Source of the DNA: Paguma larvata
Taxonomy: Eukaryota > Chordata > Mammalia > Carnivora > Viverridae
Assembly (NCBI GenBank): GCA_030068075.1
Contig: CM057844.1
Location: 17,716,001 to 17,780,000 of the forward strand
Direction: 5' to 3'
DNA: 64,000 nucleotides
The notes beneath the pieces were generated by a model. That model saw only the letters and a program-made list of their open reading frames with translations. It made no database searches and had not been told where the DNA came from. This document shows positions 11,591 through 22,779 of the stretch, one piece after another. Each line of letters opens with the position of its first letter. Position 1 is the first letter of the stretch. The position numbers and the translations under genes were made by a program.

Positions 11591-11868
11591 TCACTTTTAA
11601 GTGTTAGGGTTGGCAAACAATCTGGCATCGACTTTCGTAGCTAACCTGTTACATCAGGATTTTCTGGCTGGCCTCTGGTATTTGTCTACAATCATAATTG
11701 GGCCTTTTGTTGAGGATTTTCCAGGGTATAGCAGATTTCTTTTGTATAGCAGGGTGAGCGATAATGGGGATACCAATATACTTATTAATTTATTTATTTT
11801 AACAGCTTTTAATGCAGAATATACTGTATGTCGAGCATTCTACTTAAATGCTTTAGAAATAATAACAA

Positions 11869-11977
11869 ATTTTTTTTTTTATTTTAAGTAGGCTCTAAGC
11901 CCAATGTGGGGCTGAAACTCAAAACCCTAAGATCAAGAGTCACATACTCCACTGATTGAGCCAGTCATGCATCCCCA
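11869..11977 (-). mobile_element. Short tRNA-Lys CanSINE piece, reverse
   Basis: Poly-T, then 'TATTTTAAGTAGGCTCTAAGCCCAATGTGGGGCTGAAACTCA', 'AACCCTAAGATCAAGAGTC' and the reversed head ACTGATTGAGCCAGTCATGCATCCCC. This is the compact carnivore SINE form lacking the long CT-rich block, probably older than the feliform copies. Confidence 0.8.
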
Positions 11978-12112
11978 AAATAGTAACCATTTTAAGACTT
12001 ACTATTATAAAAAAGGTACTATTATTATTCCCATTTTAGAGGAAAGAAAATGAAGGTAGTGGACTTGAGTAATGTGTTCAAGTACAAGCAGCTTATAAGA
12101 TCAGTGTATTGA

Positions 12113-12334
12113 GGGGTGCCTGGGTGGCTCGGTAGGTTCAGTGTCAACTTCGGCTGAGACTATGATTTCATAGCTCGTGAATTTGAGCCTCCCCACTCCC
12201 CAGGCTCTGTACTGATAGTTCAGAGCCTGGAACTCATTTCGGATTCTGTGTCTCCTTCTCTATCTGCCCCTCCCCCGCTCACACTCTGTCTCTCTCCTTC
12301 GAAAAATAAATAAACATTAAAAACATTTAAAAAA
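12113..12334 (+). mobile_element. Feliform CanSINE with perfect 18-bp target duplication
   Basis: The head is GGGGTGCCTGGGTGGCTCGG, the middle 'CAGAGCCTGGAACTC', then a CT-rich stretch and the tail AAAAATAAATAAACATTAAAAAC. The target duplication ATAAGATCAGTGTATTGA is identical at 12095-12112 and 12335-12352, which fixes the insertion borders and shows target-primed insertion by L1 machinery. Confidence 0.95.
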
Positions 12335-12420
12335 ATAAGATCAGTGTATTGAACCAAAGCAGTACCAGAAATGTGTACTCTTAAACCATTATAATATGCT
12401 ACCTCAGCACAGATGTACAA

Positions 12421-13559
12421 ATTCTTTCTTCTCTGATATACTTTAACTTTGTATTAATTTGAGGAAACTACCTATTTTCAACAGCAAACCAGTGACTTGA
12501 CATTTTTTTTAATTAAATGATACCAAATGACATTGTTGCTAATGTCCCCTCAAAAGGAAAAAGATCATAAAGACAGAGCTAACCTAGAATATCCAGGTAA
12601 GGGGAAGAGTTAAGGATTGATAATAGAGCCAGTCAAGAAGGTGGAAGCAGATCTGTCCTGGAGATTTGGGGACGAATAGCTTCCACATGGACTTAGAGCA
12701 CCTGCCTTGATCCCTACAGAAGTAGAAGGAGAATTAGTTTCTAGGGGAGTCCATTGGTGTGCTGAGGCCTGGGGAAGAGACAATGCCAATTTGGGCAGCT
12801 TGTCTTGAGAGACAGAGATGTTTTCAAGGACGATAAGAACACACGGGGCAGCGGGGAGGTGGCAGTGGATGGGGGAGGTGGCATATGAAGAATGTCAGCA
12901 AGAGTACCAGTGTGCTGTCTGGATCACTGGTAACCTGGTCAGTCACAAGTGACTGCCAGAGGCAGTTGAGAGTCCAACAACTTTGCTAATAGGGACTCAA
13001 GGAGAAATTAGACCTCTCCTAGCCTATAGGGAGAGATGCACATGTACACCCTTCCATTGCCTTTCTCCAAGCAGCAGTTGTAAAGGCTATTGCAACCAAA
13101 TAAAACAGCATATATTCATTCAGAAAAAGTGGTTTAAAATGTTGTAGGTCACAGGTTTGCAAAATGTGCTCTGTGATCCCACTGGGTATTGTCATTTTGG
13201 AGGTTTAGGAGAGCAAGAAACCATCCCCACTTTGACCACTCCAGCTCAACACTGAATTGCTTTATATTCCAGCCTTCCGTAGAGACTTTTATTTAAAAAA
13301 AAAAAGTGGGGGGTGTAGTGGGACTTTAAAAAAATACTGTTAAGCAACTAAAATATCACTATGATTATTGCATTGGTTACCTATTTAAAAAGAGTAAAGC
13401 ACAATGCACATAGAAGAACTTGAGAACATTTTTTGTTCTAGTTATTAGTGGCCTCTCTCAAGGTGAAAGATGACAGATAAATGGAAAACTCCCTCTGGGG
13501 TTCTCCCATATGCAGCCATCTCTCCAAGATGTAAATTTTTGGTGTCATAGATATAGTAA
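12421..13559. other. Unique sequence
   Basis: I recognise no repeat or gene. A purine-rich part lies near 12560-12960, with 'GGGGCAGCGGGGAGGTGGCAG', and an A11 run near 13296-13306. Confidence 0.4.
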
Positions 13560-13915
13560 TAATCACCAGATTGTCCGTATGCTCACTAATATTCCCCAAC
13601 TCCCTTGTAGGTGAGAAGAGCCATGTGACTAGGTCTCATCATGGTCTATGGATGTAAGAGAGCTCTATCTCTTCTGAGCCAAAGCATAGGAGACCTGGTA
13701 TGAGTTCTATGTCTTCTTACTATGTCTCCACAATCATAGAGGCCTGGTGCTGTGATAATGGTACCCAAATGGAAGCAACCTGTGCCATTCAATCACCACA
13801 TGGAGGACAGGTGCCGTGGAACAATGGAAATTTGTTCCATTAAACTGATGACATGTGGAATTTGTTAATGCAACCCTGCCTATCCCATCCTGACTAATAC
13901 AACTGAAAAATACAT
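13560..13915. mobile_element. LTR-like relic, family uncertain
   Basis: The stretch contains 'GAGAAGAGCCATGTGACTAGGTCT' and ends 'CATCCTGACTAATACAACTG', a pattern shared by several old mammalian LTR-type repeats of the ERVL/MaLR group. Divergence is high and I cannot place the family or its borders. No coding part is seen. Confidence 0.35.
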
Positions 13916-13971
13916 TGATTTGAGGCAGAAAAAAGCATTCCATTCAAATTACCATATACATACGCCTAAAG

Positions 13972-14157
13972 TAGTAGTTCTCAACCAGGGGGTATATTTA
14001 TCTCCCCCCATTACCTCCCAAGGGATATTTGCCAATGTCTGGAGACATTTTTGGTTGTCATAACTAGGGAGATGTGCCACCACAATGTACAAGACAGCAT
14101 CCACAACAAAAATTATCTGCCCCAAAATGTCAGCAGTGCCCAATTTGAGAAATCCTG
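13972..14157 (+). mobile_element. MER20 (hAT-Charlie non-autonomous transposon)
   Basis: The left end TAGTAGTTCTCAACC and right end TTTGAGAAATCCTG are imperfect inverted repeats of the CAGTGGTTCTCAACC type. The core 'CCAATGTCTGGAGACATTTT' plus 'TGGTTGTCATAACTAGGGAG' is diagnostic. A perfect 8-bp target duplication, GCCTAAAG, lies at 13964-13971 and 14158-14165, the length expected for hAT insertions. At 186 bp it is somewhat shorter than the usual 219 bp. Confidence 0.9.
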
Positions 14158-14165
14158 GCCTAAAG

Positions 14166-14939
14166 AAAGTGCTAGCTATCATCTTCAGGAAATTATTGCT
14201 ATGCAAAATCCACCCCCCCAAAAAAAGGCACGCTTATGCCTATTATGTTTTAAAGGTTAGCCAAAAATCAGATACTTAATAAACAAATTTTTTCCAGTTA
14301 AAAGTTTCTATTTGTTTAAAAAGTTCACTATACTGATGTTTTCTCCATTTTCAAAAAACAATGAAACATAAAACAGCAATTTAAATAGATCTATACTGTA
14401 TATTTAGCATATTTTCACTTCTTTCTTTTCATACATTCAGAAGTTCAAGGAAGACTTCTTCATCTAATCCCCCTTTTTAGAAAAATATAATGTTAAAGAA
14501 TATCTATACCAGAACTAGAAACTACATTTCTCAGTTCTAATCTCACTGTTCTTTCCACTACATCACACTGTTCTCCTTCATTAAAAAATGCTAAATAGAG
14601 GTCTGAGGAAGGTAAACAGTTGTTCCAACCATAAGTAAGGTTGGAAGGGTGGTGAAGCATCATGTTCAAGGACGATGCATAGTTTCCAGGTGAGAGTGTT
14701 TGGTTTCGACGGGAAGGGCAGAATAGAAAAGGCAGAAAGAAAGCCTCCGTGGATGAGCTCACCGACACAGCATGTACCCATTCAACCACTGCTCCACGGA
14801 CCCATTTGGCCATGTCTGTCTGCATTATCTTGTCTCCCAGGTGAGCATAGAAGTATAAGGCAGAACTGAACCACAGCTTGGCAAGAGCTGTGAGAAATGT
14901 CACCAAGTAATTGAATGAAAGCTGGATTCGCAATTGAGA
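14166..14939. other. Unique sequence with a chance 146-codon frame
   Basis: No repeat is recognised. A minus-strand frame of 146 codons (14493-14933) has no recognisable domain and overlaps other frames on both strands, so I do not call it a gene. Confidence 0.4.
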
Positions 14940-15055
14940 TATCTAATGCCAGGTCTGGTTCTAGTTAATTAACTATGTGCCCTTGGTCAAGGCACCATGG
15001 GCCTAGATTTCCTTACCTTGAAATGGTAACAATTGTGATAATAACAATTACATTA
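14940..15055 (+). mobile_element. MIR fragment
   Basis: 'CTATGTGCCCTTGGTCAAGGCACCATGGGCCTAGATTTCCTTACCTTGAAATGGTAAC' follows the MIR core 'ctgtgtgaccttgggcaagtcacttaacctctctgggcctcagtttcctcatctgtaaaatggg'. Confidence 0.75.
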
Positions 15056-15074
15056 TCAATAATAATAATAAAAA

Positions 15075-15290
15075 ATAACAGCTACTATTGTTGAGTGCTT
15101 CTATAACCCAGGAACTATACCAAATGCATTTCATTACATTCTCAAGACCAATCTGGGCATTATTCCCCCTTTACAGATGAAGAAACTCATACTCAAGAAG
15201 TGAAGTAACATGATGAATACAATTAATAACCAGGGTTTGAACCAAAATCTATCTTTCTACAAAACCAACATCCTTAATGATTATAATAGC
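15075..15290 (-). mobile_element. MIR, reverse
   Basis: 'ACTATTGTTGAGTGCTTCTATAACCCAGGAACTATACCAAATGC', then 'CATTATTCCCCCTTTACAGATGAAGAAACTCATACTCAAGAAG' and 'AACCAGGGTTTGAACC' give the complete reverse MIR order. Together with 14940-15055 it makes two MIRs in opposite orientation. Confidence 0.85.
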
Positions 15291-16684
15291 TGCCCCTGTC
15301 CCTCCAGTTCTCCAAACCTGCACCTCTAGAATACTTTCCTAAATGATTTAAGTTTCTCCGAATAAATTGTGGGGTCTCAATTAATTGGAAGCATAAGCCA
15401 GGGTCCTTCAGCTGGGATAAACCAGCTCAGACACTTTTATTACTCATCCATAAACCCCAAAGGTGGAAAAGGCTGTTCATAAACCTCGCTGGGTTTGGTT
15501 CTCAAGCTATCTAAGAAACAACAAAAAAATAAAAGCTTTAGAAGACAGAAGCCCACAAGATCCAAACCTAAATTGAAATTTTGCAGAATATCCAGTGAGC
15601 TGGAAATATATGGGGTAACTGAATTGCCAAAAATAGTTCTATTAGATGAAATTTGTTTGTAGACATAGCTAATAGGTTCATTTTCCATTGTGCTATATGT
15701 GTGCTATATGTATCTTTAAAAATGAAGAAAGTGATAGCTCAGCACAAACATAAAGCAAATATCACCTCCCAGATATCCTCTGACTTTGCCAGAGAGAAGT
15801 CACCCTGTAGCACGACATTTAAAAACGATGTCCAAACTCAAAATTCCTGTTTTGAGTTCCATATATGTTCTTCTTCTGACGTATTCTTCAACTCTCTCAT
15901 CTCATAGCCCCCAGCTGGCTTTCACTTCCCTCCATTCCATGTTAGCCCCATTGTTAATCTACTTAATCGGTTTTCTCAATATGCCCTTTATGTTAGGCAG
16001 ATTTATATAGTAGAATTGTATTACAGAGTGAGGATAATGATAAGATAGAAAGAAACACCAAACAGAAAACATTTTAACATTAGTATAAGCCAGCAGTGTT
16101 TTCAAAAATACACAAACCACACTCGCATCCTGGAATTGGCCACTGTTTGTCCTTGGGCTCCAATCCCCTCTAATTACCCTACCTTTCCCTCATTTCAAAA
16201 ACCCTTCCTCCCTTCCCTGTTGGGCTACCTGTGAAAACTATAAACATTCTTTTTATTTTATCATATAGTGCAATTTTGTTCTTTCAGTCTCAATCTAGCC
16301 CTTCTTAAGCAAGCCTGAAATTGTGAACTTTGTTTAGAAGGTTCAAGGTTGTGAAATAGGTCACCAGACCAGGTTGGCACACCCCAGAGAATCACCTTCC
16401 CTGGAAAAAGTTGGGCTTCTTGACCGAGGGATGTTTGTGGTTAAAGTGATAGATGTTATTACAAAGCCTTCCAGAGATAAGCGTGACAGAGGGACTATGT
16501 GGGAAAACAGGCAGCCTCTCACTGCTTTGGAAGTTCTCTGTTCTCATCTAATGCTTTCAGCACTTTCTTGGTGTTCAAATACCATAAAGTATCTCTCAGC
16601 ATTAGATTATTATTGTGGGAGGGATTTGAGTTCAGCAGGTAAGAGCAATCCAGTAATAGGAACATACAAGGTCTATACCAAAGA
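15291..16684. other. Unique sequence
   Basis: No transposon, exon or RNA gene is recognised. Short frames at 15440-16010 look random. Confidence 0.4.
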
Positions 16685-16866
16685 TTGGTATCATTTTCAT
16701 CATTTAGTAGAGAATGCACAATTTGGCTTTTACTCACTGAACCATAAATATAATTTGAAGTAAATGAGAAGCAAAGCAATGTAATGAGATAAATTAATCA
16801 TTGGAATTATTTTATTCTGAATTAAGGTAAACTAAAAAGTAAATACACAGACATGCACATAGAAAG
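16685..16866. repeat. Unassigned repeat, copy A
   Basis: This stretch is repeated, diverged but colinear, at 18983-19155. Shared blocks include 'ACCATAAATATAA', 'TTGGAATTATTTTATTCTGAAT' and the context 'ATTTAG.AG...GCA.ATTTGG'. I cannot assign it to a known family. It is either a dispersed element or a local duplication. Confidence 0.6.
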
Positions 16867-17621
16867 ACGCAATCTGAGCCCAAGTTAGGCGAGGTTCAGC
16901 CAAAAACTGGCTGAGAAAAATGATCATTCTACTTCTGATTACTTCCAACCTTTGTCATCTTACTGTCTGAGCAAAAATAGGGGAGGAAGAAATAAGATTT
17001 CTGGTGAGAGGCCAAATATTTTGGAGGCATGGAAAAGAGGCACTGAGAGGCATTGGATCACCTGGTGCCATTCTCCTTTAGGATGTTCTCTGTAACTCTC
17101 CTCATCTACTCCCCACCCGCCCCCCCACAACACTTTCCACCAGTTTCTGACACACGAGCTCACTGATAAACAGGGGGAAAGCCAGCCAATTTTCTTTTTA
17201 AGTCAGGGACTATGAGCCACTCATCATTTACAGCAGTTCTCTTGAGACCTGAAAGTGACCTCATGCGTGTAATCAGTTGGGAGGCTCCTGACCTCACCTT
17301 GCTCTCATTCCAGCATGGTATCTATCCCCCATGATAACTAGCAGTGGCGAGATAACTCCTTTCTTCTAAAACTGATAAAGTCTGAGTTGTAAACTCAATG
17401 GCTTCCCCTTCTGTATCTTCTCTCCTCAATCCCCAAACTATCCAGCTTCTCTTAGTTAGGGGTCCCAAACAGGCACTAGTGTAAACAGCCCGCATGGCCC
17501 ATTTGGAGATCACTTGCAGAAGGTGTTTTGGAAACCAAGAGCAAGAATTACTCACAGTCTCCTTTTGTTCTGGTTCCAAGCAAACACACAATCTAGTGTG
17601 TGTCAAGGGTCCTCTAATGGG
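16867..17621. other. Unique sequence
   Basis: No repeat or gene is recognised. A short pyrimidine/purine asymmetric part (CCCCACCCGCCCCCCCAC) lies near 17110-17127. Confidence 0.4.
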
Positions 17622-17730
17622 ACTTGGATTCCAGATCAGACTCTGACATTTATTTGCTGAGTAGCTGTGACCTGGTCACCTAACTTCTATAGACTTTAGA
17701 TTGTTAATTTTAAAAATAACAAATCAGAGT
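17622..17730 (+). mobile_element. MIR fragment
   Basis: 'TTGGATTCCAGATCAGACTCTGACATTTATTTGCTGAGTAGCTGTGACCTGGTCACCTAACTTC' matches the MIR 5' half and core ('ggctctgccacttactagctgtgtgaccttgggcaagttacttaac'). Confidence 0.7.
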
Positions 17731-18239
17731 AGAAAACCCAGAAAGCACTGACCAGGGCCATAAGTATATATAAGAAGAGCATCTGTACCTGTCTCTTAAC
17801 GACTTTCACAGTGAGTCAGTTTCATTCCTAATCATGGGCAGTGAGAATTGCCTAGATAGTCTCAAGTCTAAATTAGAATAAAAGATGATTTATCAGAAAA
17901 ATCCACTAAACCCTTCAAAGCCTTTATCCATCGACAACTGGAAAGACTGCTGGACTGCTGATATGGAATGCAATGGTTTATTGATTCTCTGTGACCTTAC
18001 TCGCACTGTGATTCACTGAGCCATGCTTTACTTGGGCTTGGGAGTTTGGCAAAGAATGGCAGGGCAAGGAAGGATGTTTTTTCCTCTGTGCCTCAGGATT
18101 CTGAATCATCAGGTGTCTTTCCAGGCCTTTTTGTCTCCTGGGAATGACTGTGCTCTCTGATGTATGAAGCCCTGTTGTTTGGAGTATGTTAATAAAATTA
18201 GTCTTTCAGGGACCAATTATTGGACCCATCTGAAAAGTT
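17731..18239. other. Unique sequence
   Basis: Nothing recognisable as gene, RNA or transposon is seen. Confidence 0.4.
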
Positions 18240-18555
18240 CAGGATGAGCTACGTTATGCTGCAGTAACAAAAACAAAGAAAATTCAGTGGCCTAAAACAT
18301 CAAAGGCTTAATTTATTGTTCAGGCTCCATGGCCATCATGGGTCAGCTGGGGGCTATGTTCAGCACTGTCCTTATGCTGGGAACTAGGCTGACAAAAGAA
18401 CCTCTATTTAAATATTACTGGTCCCTATAGCAAATGAAAGAGTATGGTGAATTATGTACTGACTCTTAAAGCTTTCTCTAAGTAGTAATAGGCAATCACT
18501 TCTGTTCCTACTATTGGCTAAAAAGAATCACAGGACTATACCTAACATCAAGACC
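18240..18555. mobile_element. Old dispersed mammalian repeat, family uncertain
   Basis: 'TGCTGCAGTAACAAAAACAAAGAAAATTCAGTGGCCTAAAACATCAAAGG', 'GGCCATCATGGGTCAGCTGGGGGC' and 'GGGAACTAGGCTGAC' resemble a widespread eutherian repeat beginning 'gctgcggtaacaaacaaccccaaaatctcagtggcttaaaacaacaaagg'. I recognise the pattern but cannot name the family with confidence. Confidence 0.5.
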
Positions 18556-18982
18556 TAGAAGTTTCGAAAACAAGGAATATTTACAAATAGTACTAATGAC
18601 GACCTCAGGAACTTTTTCTGTTTCATCATACACAGGATCCCTAATCTCATGGTGACAAGCCTATGTCGACAGGGTCCACGTATGTCCATATTATCAGACA
18701 AGAGATCTTCCATATCCCTGCATATTCCTCCAAAGCCCTCAGTAGGCCTAAAGACCATGTCTTCTGACAAATGAGGGAAAAAAACTAAGAGATCACTTTT
18801 GAGTTCCTAAAAAGGCATACCTGGAAACAGACCAGGGAAAATGAAGCTGACAAAATTGCTTTAACAAAACCGGACTTCATAAATCCTAAAGAAATACTCT
18901 ACTGCCTTTGAAAATCAAGTTTCTAGAAGCCTATTACTGAAAGAGGCATATTTCACTTATTAAAAATACATCAAAAACTAAT

Positions 18983-19155
18983 TGGCTCTATTTTTATTAT
19001 TTAGCAGTGTGCAGATTTGGGGGGGGGGGTACTTACTAAACCATAAATATAACTGGAAGTAGGTGGGAAGGGATGTAATAAATTTAAAAAATTGGAATTA
19101 TTTTATTCTGAATCGAGACAAATTTAGAAGTACATACATATGCACAAAAGAAAAG
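18983..19155. repeat. Unassigned repeat, copy B
   Basis: Second copy of the sequence at 16685-16866, same orientation, about 2.3 kb downstream. It includes a G11 run at 19019-19029 not present in copy A, and the shared 22-bp core beginning TTGGAATTATTTTATTC. Confidence 0.6.
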
Positions 19156-19214
19156 TAACTAACAAGGCATTTGTAAGAGAAATGTATAAGAGTTCTGTAG
19201 CGTCACATCATTAG

Positions 19215-19300
19215 CACCACCTGATGTTATTGTTTTACATTTTGGTCATTTTAGTTTTTACTTGCATTTCTCTGGTGGCTGAAAAAGTTCAGTAATCTTG
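19215..19300 (-). mobile_element. Probable old L1 ORF2 fragment
   Basis: 'CATTTTGGTCATTTTAGTTTTTACTTGCATTTCTCTGGTGGC' resembles the reverse L1 ORF2 stretch 'ttttagccattctgatgggtgtgaagtggtatctcattgtggttttgatttgcatttccctgatggc', with a deletion. Very short, so the call is tentative. Confidence 0.35.
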
Positions 19301-19997
19301 TTGAATGAACTAAAGAATACAGCAGGAGATTCCTGAAGGATGAATGCGTAAGCAGTCTTCTTAAAGGTGGGATAGGACGTTTCAAATTTGACTCAGAGTT
19401 GCCTTCAGATTTTGCTTCAGAGAAGGGCAATTCTTTCTGATACTTGTACTAAAGCTTTTCCTAATTCAGAAGGAGGTGGAGAGCAGTGGAGAGTGTATAA
19501 TTGTCCCAAGTACCATATATAGATCCTAGGAATCTTGCCACCATCAGGAAAGCATAGAAAGCTTGATAAGAAGTAAAGGCAATGTCATTAGCTGAAAAAA
19601 AGAGCCAATGGTACTAGCATCTTCCTCTTCACCCTCTTCCCCCTGATCTGCCTTTCCATAGCTGAAGCAGGACAGGCTGGTCCAAACAGAAGACCAGAAC
19701 TTGTTTAAGAAACGTGGGGTATAAAAAGATCATGATTTTCAAATGTGACCAAAATTTTGAAGTCAAAGGAGCTTTCATAAAACAATAGCAGAAAATCTTC
19801 TGTTTTCAGAGTAGTGATTCCTCCTGGCATTGAGAGTTGGGGCAAATCCACTAAGAAAATTGATACTCAATTTTTCTAAGTAATAGGTATGGAATTTTAA
19901 AACAAATACTGAAATATATTTAGATATTTTATTACCATGAATATTTGGAGCATAGCAACTTAAATGTGATTGAAAGAAAACTATGGATATCTTTTAT
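19301..19997. other. Unique sequence
   Basis: No feature is recognised in this stretch. Confidence 0.4.
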
Positions 19998-20110
19998 TTC
20001 TGGTTTTAAAAAATATTGTTGAGATATAACTGATATATAACATTATATTAGTTTCAAGTGTATAACAATGATTAGACTTATGTACATATTATACAATATA
20101 GATGCCATTT
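19998..20110 (-). mobile_element. L1 3' end (L1MA-like), reverse
   Basis: 'ATTGTTGAGATATAACTGATATATAACATTATATTAGTTTCAAGTGTATAACAATGATTAGA' closely follows the reverse 3' UTR of younger L1M elements ('attgagatataattgacatataacattatattagtttcaggtgtacaacataatgattcga'). Confidence 0.8.
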
Positions 20111-20737
20111 TATAGATGATATAAGAGTTGCCTGTTCTCTTCCACTCTGAGGACTCTCAAAATTTATAGAATTCAGAAAAATTGAAGAAAGAATTGCCTT
20201 GTTATGAAAATATCAAAGATCCCTCTGAAGAAGTTCTTTTGCAATTTTGAGTGACAAGGCTAACATAAAAAAGCAGCCACATGTCTGTAAACTTAACTTA
20301 GGGAAAAGGTATACCTTTCATTTTGAAACAAATGCAAAATTGTTATTCTTGTGAGGTTAGGCTTTGGGAAAATTTTTTTAGAGTGTTCTTGCTGTCTACG
20401 GTAAGCTAAAACAGCATTTAAGCCTTTTTAAAATCCAAGGCTAGCTCATCCTACAATTGACTGCTAAAGAATTCTCCAAGATGAATCTAAACAACTCACC
20501 TAAAATATCAATTATTCAAAAGAGTGGTTTGTATTATAAGACTAATAAATGAACAAGTATTTCCATTTAAAAAAAAGTAATCTAAAGCAAATATAGACAC
20601 AGACATAACTATTGCTATGGTTACAAATATACTACTGCTTCATTAAAACATAAGAAAATACCAACTGAGTAAACTATTTAATGAAGATTCATTACATTTA
20701 AGAAATTAGAAAACTTTCTAATAACAAAATATACTCA
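20111..20737. other. Unique sequence
   Basis: AT-rich, with no recognised element. Confidence 0.4.
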
Positions 20738-20930
20738 GGAGTGCCCAGGTGGCTCAATCAATTAAGCATCCAACCCTTGATTTTGTCTCAGGTCATGATC
20801 TCATGGTCCTGAGAACACCCCCACATTGGGCTCCACACTGGGCAAGGAACCTGCTTAAGATTCTCTCTCTCCCTTTCCTTCTGCCCCTCCTCTGCTCATG
20901 CAGTCTCTCTGATAAATAAATTTTTAAAAA
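20738..20930 (+). mobile_element. CanSINE
   Basis: Head GGAGTGCCCAGGTGGCTCAA, 'TCTCAGGTCATGATCTCATGG', a CT-rich part and the tail GATAAATAAATTTTTAAAAAT. It is more diverged than its neighbour at 20990, with no clear target duplication, so it is probably the older of the pair. Confidence 0.88.
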
Positions 20931-20989
20931 TATTTAATGTAAAAACTACTACTAAATGGGACTTACTTCAGTTAAAACTTTTTAACTGA

Positions 20990-21207
20990 GGGGCACCTGG
21001 GTGGCTCAGTAGGTTGGGAGGCCGACTTCAGCTCAGGTCATGATCTCGTGGTCTGTGAGTTCGAGCCCCATGTCAGGCTCTGTGCTGACGGCTCAGAGCC
21101 TGGAGCCTGCTTCCGATTCTGTGTCTCCCTCTCTCTCTGCCCTTCCCCTGTTCACACTGTGCCTCTATGTTTCTCAAAAATAAATAAACATTAAAAAAAA
21201 TTTTTTT
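20990..21207 (+). mobile_element. Feliform CanSINE, well preserved
   Basis: Head GGGGCACCTGGGTGGCTCAG, 'GGCTCAGAGCCTGGAGCC', 'TCTGTGTCTCCCTCTCTCTC' and the tail CTCAAAAATAAATAAACATTAAAAAAAA. The target duplication AACTTTTTAACTGA is identical at 20976-20989 and 21208-21221. It is one of the least diverged SINEs in the window. Confidence 0.95.
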
Positions 21208-21221
21208 AACTTTTTAACTGA

Positions 21222-22591
21222 AATTAATGAATAAATTTTTGAATGTTATAAAAAAAGTAATTATAAACAAAAATTATAACTTAGGTCATATTTATATATC
21301 ATATCCCCCATTAACTCTTGCCTGTGGTTAAGTTCCAAAATATTTTAGGAGTTTCACCTTTTTCAATGTTACTTACTATACTAATAATGGTTGGTGGACC
21401 AGATGTCCCATTATTTCATGATCCACAAATGTAAAAGGAAATAAGACAAAAACTAAGGTCAACTAAAACCAAAATGGATAAGAGTGGTGAAAGAAGTTAG
21501 AGAGTAGAAGAGGACAATGGGCCCTTGAGAAGGTCAGGCGCCTCTGCCCATATCCAAGAGCACCTCCCAGAGGGCAGAGAAAGGCCAAGTGGTCCTTCAA
21601 ACACTCTTTAAAGTTCTATTTTCTAGGCTGACCCATCCATCCAAAGGGCAAGGCACTGGTGAGCATTATCTGCTTTGATGTCCTCCTCAATGAGCTGTGT
21701 GTCAGGAAATATCATCAGGCAGGTTCTAAACTAGTACATAATCATTATTCCCTTGAACTCTGAGGCCCAAGCAATCTAAATAATTGAACAATGTTAAGCA
21801 TCACCATAAAAAACTGAACAAAAACAACAATGCCTTGTAAGACATCCCAACTCATCTTGCATCAGTGAGTTAGAAGCCTCTGGAATTGGGAATATGTAGG
21901 CAAGGGCTCGTGGTGAATTCTCTTAGTTTGGGCCCTGACGACTGGCAAAGGATGTTTAATATTTGGGAAGCTTTAGGATATAAAGATTCAGGTTTTGGAA
22001 ATGATTTATCACTAAAGTGAGAGATAGAACAGAGGCAAAGGCAAAGAAACAGGATGAAATGGGGGTCTCAGATTAGCAAAGTGAGAGTTAAGCCACCAGC
22101 ACTTTGAAAAGAGAGTAAATCCAACTTTTTTTCACCATCCTGTAGAGTATGGAAAAATAGAGAGCAGGTGTTCTTGGTGAGAAGCAAGAGACTGTAGGAA
22201 CAATGAAACCTATCTTCCTAACAATTGGCTTAACATCACATAATAAGGTGATGATTGGTTACACTTAAGTTATCTTCAATTATTTTAAATCTTCTACAGT
22301 ACCAGGGAATTTATGGGGCTGATATTCATAATGGAGAAGTAAAGATAAGGAAGGACAGAAGGCCACGTCTGGCCAAAGTTCTTTCTGAGATCAAAAGTCT
22401 TGTGTATATATATATATACAGGGATCCAGACAAGAGGTTGAAAACAGCCACCTTAAGGAATGAAAGTTTGAGGTACAAGTAGATGAAGGGGATCTTGAGA
22501 GTATGGCTCAAGTGAAATGCATTACAAAACTGTTCGGAGTCTTTTCTATGGACTTAACTAAATATTCTGTATTACTGAGGTTATATTAAGC
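21222..22591. other. Unique sequence
   Basis: No exon or transposon is recognised. A short (TA)n tract lies at about 22404-22420. Confidence 0.4.
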
Positions 22592-22765
22592 TTCAAACAC
22601 ATTTGGAACTCTATCTTTGTCACTTACTAATAATATTACCTTCGGTAAGTCTCCTAGCCTTTCTAAGCCTCCATTTCATTACTTGTAAGTTAAAAGTAGA
22701 ATTAACTTCATGAAGTTTTTCTGAGGATTTTATGTGACAATATGTTAATATCTGTGGTTCTTTAA
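22592..22765 (+). mobile_element. MIR
   Basis: 'TTTGTCACTTACTAATAATATTACCTTCGGTAAGTCTCCTAGCCTTTCTAAGCCTCCATTTCATTACTTGTAAG' and 'TTTTTCTGAGGATTTTATGTGACAATATGTTAAT' follow the MIR core and 3' part in order. Confidence 0.82.
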
Positions 22766-22779
22766 TTTTTCCTAATTCT

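Larger units (their letters stand above)
11800..12413 (-). mobile_element. MIR broken by two SINEs
   Basis: Three pieces of one reverse MIR: about 11800-11868 (weak), 11978-12112 ('TACTATTATTATTCCCATTTTAGAGGAAAG', then the 'GGACTTGAGTAATGTGTTCAAG' part) and 12353-12413 (ending 'ACCATTATAATATGCTACCT'). A short SINE (11869-11977) and a full SINE (12113-12334) interrupt it. Confidence 0.65.

Noticed and set aside
14493..14933. 146-codon open frame on the minus strand, one of the longest outside transposons
   Set aside because: No recognisable domain, overlapping open frames on both strands, and no splice or promoter context. Chance is the simpler reading.
16374..16763. 129-codon plus-strand frame
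   Set aside because: It runs into the unassigned repeat copy A, has no similarity to known proteins, and an antisense frame overlaps it.
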